From positions 26,012,068 to 26,076,067 of the forward strand of contig CM041533.1 of the NCBI GenBank assembly GCA_023238725.1: a stretch of 64,000 bases of DNA. The letters run 5' to 3'. Of this stretch, positions 59,582-64,000 are shown piece by piece. The position numbers were made by a program, and so were the translations under genes. This stretch comes from Scortum barcoo. Its lineage: Eukaryota > Chordata > Actinopteri > Centrarchiformes > Terapontidae. The notes under the pieces were generated by a model. The model was given only the letters and a program-made list of their open reading frames with translations, did no database searches and was not told where the DNA came from. Every line of letters starts with the position of its first letter. The first letter of the stretch is position 1.

Positions 59582-59929
59582 TATGAATAACCACAAGTGT
59601 CGTATGAATAGAAAAACAAAACTAAAACTGTAAATGATGACAAATAAGTACTGCAATCAATTTTGTCTCACTCTGTTCCTGTTGATGCACTGGTGTTAAA
59701 GAGTTAAAATAATCAGGTACCTTTATTACTTAGCTACTTTTCTTGAAAAATGGACTTTTTGTTACTTTTAGCCAGCAAGCTGAAGAGCATTACCTCAAAA
59801 TTCTTATCTAGCCTTGAAGTTTACAGACATACCATGTAAATGTTTTTTTTCCTCTTTTTTTCTTTTTGGTGTTTGTCATTTTGTTTTTTGGAGACATCAT
59901 GTATGATGAATTGTAGCTATGATGCTTTT

Positions 59930-59935
59930 AATAAA
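59930..59935 (+). terminator. chd7: Probable chd7 polyadenylation signal AATAAA
   Basis: Canonical hexamer about 2.36 kb after the stop codon, followed by about 20 nt of unique sequence where cleavage would occur. Alternative hexamers exist at 57575 and further downstream, near 60911. Confidence 0.6.
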
Positions 59936-62123
59936 AGTGAATCATGATATTCGCCTAGGAAACCAAACCCCAGCCTGCATCTCATTATTTGTCTCCCTCC
60001 TCTCTACTTGCACTTTTTGGAACACTTTCTGTCACTTGAACAACAGCTGAAAACAGCTGACTGATAGTACTCACTGTCCTGCTGCTACAAAAACATGGTT
60101 TTTCCACTGATCTGCTGTTACCACCACCAACTGTCAAGCAAAGGAATAGCATGAAACCATGGACAGGATTGTGCAGCACCTCTGTGCACAGCTGTGACAT
60201 CCTCACAGGACATTCCTCTGTATTGTTTCAGCTGGTGAAAATCATTTTAGGTCCTGGAGGTTCTTCAGCTTGGTTATGTTCTCACCGCATCACCAGAAGA
60301 TAACGTTACTAGGCCTTCCTCAGTTTCCTTTTCTGGCAGAGGGAAGCAGGAAGGTCATGGGAGAGATGAAATGGAAAGATGCTTTTTAGGTTCCAGGCAA
60401 CTTTTTCCATCAAAGATTATTATTCAATGTCCACAGTGAAAAAAAAGTCCAGTTAGAAATAAAAAATATGCTCTTTTATAACTGAAGAACTTGCCTGAGA
60501 ATTTTGTTGTTACATTTTCTTGAGTATCATATCCAGTGATAGTTGTGTGTACGTGGCAAACAGGATGTGCTAACAGCATACTTTTAATGGCGCCAAAATA
60601 CAAACAAATACGGGTTGAAGGAAACGGCATCGAGTTGTACAGCTAACCACAGCTAACTAACTGACTGGACTTTATTCTGTGTGAGGGGCTTAGTGTCAGA
60701 CTTCTGTTAAGGGACTGCACCTTTTGGTTCTTAATGAAAGTCATCTTTTTTGCAGCACTAATTTCCACTATTAATTAATCTGATGATAATCTTCTCAATT
60801 AACTGTCTATAAAATGTAATAATGGTCCCAGAGCCCACGGAGCCAAAGTAGAAAGACTGATGTGATTAATGGATTATCAGAGGGGCTGCAGATACGTTTC
60901 TGATTGAATGATTAATAAAATCATCATCTTAATTCTAGTGGGAATTAATCCAAATGTTTGAAGTTGTAGTTGAAGTGAAGTGTTAGCCAAACCACATTAA
61001 AAGTTTTATTGATGGTTGGACATCTGTACTTTGACATTTAATTGCATTTGTCCAAAGTACCTTATGGTTCTCTATTTCTGATTCAGAACAATGAAGTTGC
61101 TCTCCTCTTTTCACTCTCTTCACTCCATCAGATATCAAAACATGCCTTGAGTTGAGAAAATGTTTTCTATGCAGGCCTTCAGGTATGAGGAGCTGTGTTT
61201 TGCACACATCGCTCCAGATGATTCAGTGGCCTGATGCTGCCACTCACACTGATCCAGTACTCTTATAGCACTTTAGACAACGATGACTATAGAGCTTTAA
61301 GAAGATAGAGCGCTAAGGTCACACGGTCATACTCATAGTCCAGAGTATTTGTGTCAGTGGGTTCAGATGAAGGGTAGAGGGGTACGTTGCTATTCTTAAA
61401 ACTTAAAACACAAAATGATGGTCGGTCTAGCAGCACTATTGGAACTGGATCAGGGAATATCAGCTGAATATTAAACCTGTTCAATATAACCACTGAACAG
61501 ACTGCAGAGGGCCCAAAGAAAAATGGGTTTCCAAAATATTTAGGGTCCCACTGCAGCGTTAAACTGTGGTTCAATAATGATGGAGCGTCACTGACACTGA
61601 AAACAAATTCAAAATCAAAGGTATTCTCTCCCGTCCTGTAATCTGTTGATGAAATGTAAGTTTTAACAGTTTCATTTGTCTTCTTTTGGGGATAAAACTA
61701 TTAACTGCTGTATGAAATGTAAATACATTTGGTGTCTGAATTATACTGTCATCTATCTGTTAAAATAGCCATTGTTGAAGGAAAAACATCAATATAACAG
61801 GTGATTCCAAACTTTTGCATGGTGTAAACTGAGTACATAATACAGTTTAATCTGCATGTTAGAGGCACAACGTAGGACTGGAACAAACCAAACTATCTGG
61901 TTAGAGAAGGAAAACAAAACAGTATGCAGTGTTAATCAGCATTTAAGAGGTAAACAATGAGAATTAAACTAACATTTCGGGTCAAATGGAGGTGAAATAA
62001 GAAGACAGGAAATTGGTGGGCTGTGTGTGCGTGTTTGTGTGTGTGCGCAGTACTCCAGCCAGCCGTCAGAAATGGCCTCTCTCCCACTGGAGCTGCTGAC
62101 AAAACACAAACTGACAGCCAGAC

Positions 62124-62125
<2 letters not shown>

Positions 62126-62160
<35 letters not shown>
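62126..62160. repeat. (GT)n microsatellite
   Basis: About 35 bp GT run in the downstream intergenic region. Confidence 0.95.
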
Positions 62161-62163
<3 letters not shown>

Positions 62164-63512
62164 AAGACTGGAATGGACAGTACGTGTTAGATTTTGGCTG
62201 TTCTTTTCCTGCACTACAAATCTCCAAGCTTTAAACTAAACTCATGTACGTTGCATTCAAAGACGTGGTTGTTAGTTCTCAAAAGCTTTACTGTTAAAGT
62301 ACGCTCAGTTGAACTGTATTTCTAGGTTGAAAAAAATCCTGATAACGTAAATATGCAGATTCACTACACAGACTGAAGCACAAGGTTAAGGATAAAAACC
62401 TCACATCTCACATCCAAACACAATCTCATCCATCTTGGTGTTTGACGAGAACCACGGCATGTTCTGGCTTTGCTTTGGATGCTGAGAAGCCAATCAGATG
62501 CCTACCTCCTCTGTTCCTGCTCGGTTCAGATAATATGGTCACACTGATGTTAGAAATGTATGTATGCATCATGTTCACAGCTGGCATGCCAACATTCGCC
62601 AATTACCAAAAAACACAGTCCAGCTGAGGCTGATGGGAATAGTCAGCAGATCTCCAGAGAGATTATGATTCACCCTCTGAATGTCTGTACGAAATGTCAT
62701 CGCCATCCATCCAGTAGCTGTGGAGATAGTCTGGACCACAGTGGAGGACCGGCCGACAGACTGATGTCCCTTGAGACATTCTGCTAGCGTCACTAAAGAA
62801 ACTAAGTCAGCCAATATTTGTTTCTCTCCACAAATTGGAAACTTTATTTACTTGCTGCCCACTATTTATCAATCTGCAATATGCCATGAATGACATTTTG
62901 AATTACTGAACAATAAGGCCAAACAAGGCAAGGTTACAACAGTGATGCTGCATTAATACCAAATCAATATTTCTTTTTGTCTTAAAGAGGCTGTTTATTT
63001 TTGCCTTTCATCTACAGTTTCCTTTTTTTTTTATCTCTGCCCAAGTACGACATCTACCCGAGAATCTACCAGGTGACACTCACTTTTGTTACCAGTCACC
63101 CAGTGACAGTTTGTACTGGACTTCTCCATTTGAAAACATGACCTGATGAGGTTCACTTGATGGTAACATTTTAGCAACAGCATAATATTTTCTGTGTAAC
63201 CAAGTGGCGTTCAGTATAACCTTCAGTGAGAAGACTGTCTGTATCATCTGTCTCAGTGTTTAATATTATCTATATATTTTAATGAGGTGATCACACTCGG
63301 AAACTCCTGCAAATCTAAAAAGCATCTGGAAGTCAACAGAATGTCCTCACATGTATAGTAATACATGTAATGTGTGTGAGCCAGTGCGTATTTACTCTAG
63401 CAGACAGTAGAGAGAGGTGTGTGTGTGTGTGTGTGTGTGTGACAGACGTCTGGCCTAATCGCCTTGCTGGAGGAAGTGGGACGTAAAATCCACCAGCCGC
63501 CCCATACCCCAT

Positions 63513-63537
63513 GCACACACACACACACACACACATG

Positions 63538-63569
<32 letters not shown>
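63513..63569. repeat. (CA)n microsatellite
   Basis: CA run with one CATGCACG interruption near the right edge; a GT run at 63417-63441 lies 70 bp upstream, so the two could pair as an inverted repeat. Confidence 0.94.
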
Positions 63570-63573
<4 letters not shown>

Positions 63574-64000
63574 GCCACTAACCCAGCATGTAGTATTTTC
63601 CTCTAGCCTCATTTCTCCTTCCAGGAATTTAGAAAAAAAAGGTCTTATTTACCAGATTTTTGCCATGTATTCAAGGTCCTTGCAAAAATGTACAAATGAT
63701 AAAATCAGAAATTCCATGTTATTAAAAGTCCAGAGATGCAAGCCACTGTGTATACATTAATTTTACATTTCATTTGAAGCAGTGATTAAATCATTTTAAG
63801 ATTTCAAAATTTCAAATAGACTTGTTATCAGGGAATCCATGTGTACTGAATACACTTTTCAGGGTTGCTAATATTGCTTCATCAATGATCTTTAGCAAAG
63901 TAAGTCTCCATGGTGAACAGTGATGGGAGCCTGCCTTTGTTTCTGAGGGCTCTTCAGATCAAGCAGCTCTGCTGGCATCATGGCTCTGTCTCTATCTATA

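Larger units (their letters stand above)
57575..59955 (+). other. chd7: chd7 3' UTR (end estimated)
   Basis: Non-coding sequence after the stop codon. An AATAAA directly abuts the stop (57575-57580) and a second lies at 59930-59935, inside TTTTAATAAAAGTG; the latter is the more likely main polyadenylation site because it is flanked by unique, non-repetitive sequence. The UTR carries an ATT repeat (57989-58020), CA runs (58355-58399 and 59444-59579) and T-rich stretches. The exact cleavage site is not known. Confidence 0.65.
59956..64000. other. Downstream intergenic region
   Basis: AT-rich sequence with GT/CA runs at 62126-62160, 63417-63441 and 63513-63569. No convincing exon, RNA gene or mobile element on either strand. 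Non-repetitive blocks around 62040-62120 and 63440-63500 are not explained. Confidence 0.7.

Noticed and set aside
1..64000. CRISPR arrays, operons, phage or bacterial defence genes, toxin genes
   Set aside because: The window is an intron-rich vertebrate locus; the only arrays are simple microsatellites.

Overview
This window is vertebrate nuclear DNA, most likely from a teleost fish. The coding exons carry a complete CHD7-type chromatin remodeller. The introns are short by mammalian standards, and the non-coding DNA is full of CA/GT dinucleotide runs. I cannot name the species; a spiny-rayed (percomorph) fish is a guess.

One gene, chd7 (chromodomain helicase DNA-binding protein 7) on the + strand, accounts for everything I can recognise. 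Positions 1-12512 lie upstream of the first coding exon, contain no recognisable gene, and are probably intron 1 or 5' flank. The exon with the start codon opens at about 12513 and the ATG is at 12634. I placed 40 coding exons between 12634 and the stop codon at 57572-57574 by reading GT-AG borders and checking that every junction keeps frame. Their lengths sum to 9960 nt, or 3319 residues plus a stop. Human CHD7 has 2997 residues. A 3' UTR of about 2.4 kb probably ends just after an AATAAA at 59930. From about 60000 to 64000 I see only intergenic DNA and microsatellites.

Protein layout: a long Q/P/G-rich disordered N-terminus (exons 1-2); a lysine-rich KEPKTPK tract and an acidic serine stretch (exons 3-5); two chromodomains (exons 7-10); a complete two-lobed Snf2 ATPase (exons 11-19: DEMGLGKT, DEAH, LLTGTP, QARCHRIGQ); the linker and DNA-binding half with a SANT/SLIDE-like region (exons 20-31); a long Glu/Lys-rich acidic region (exon 31); two BRK modules (exons 36-39); and a C-terminal CHD7-specific tail with a poly-Glu run (exon 40).

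No separate undescribed system is visible. The points most worth checking are: (i) a Gly/aromatic repeat-like insertion of about 64 residues just before the SANT domain; (ii) what is, as I recall, a single human exon split here by a 7.4 kb intron whose best acceptor does not keep frame; (iii) a GC-AG intron; (iv) a two-codon upstream ORF with a perfect Kozak start; (v) loss of the RIPVINLEDGT-type segment before BRK1; (vi) glycine expansion inside the ATPase; and (vii) inverted ATGGC/GCCAT and NFI-type palindromes in introns. Comparisons with human CHD7 are from memory, not from an alignment.
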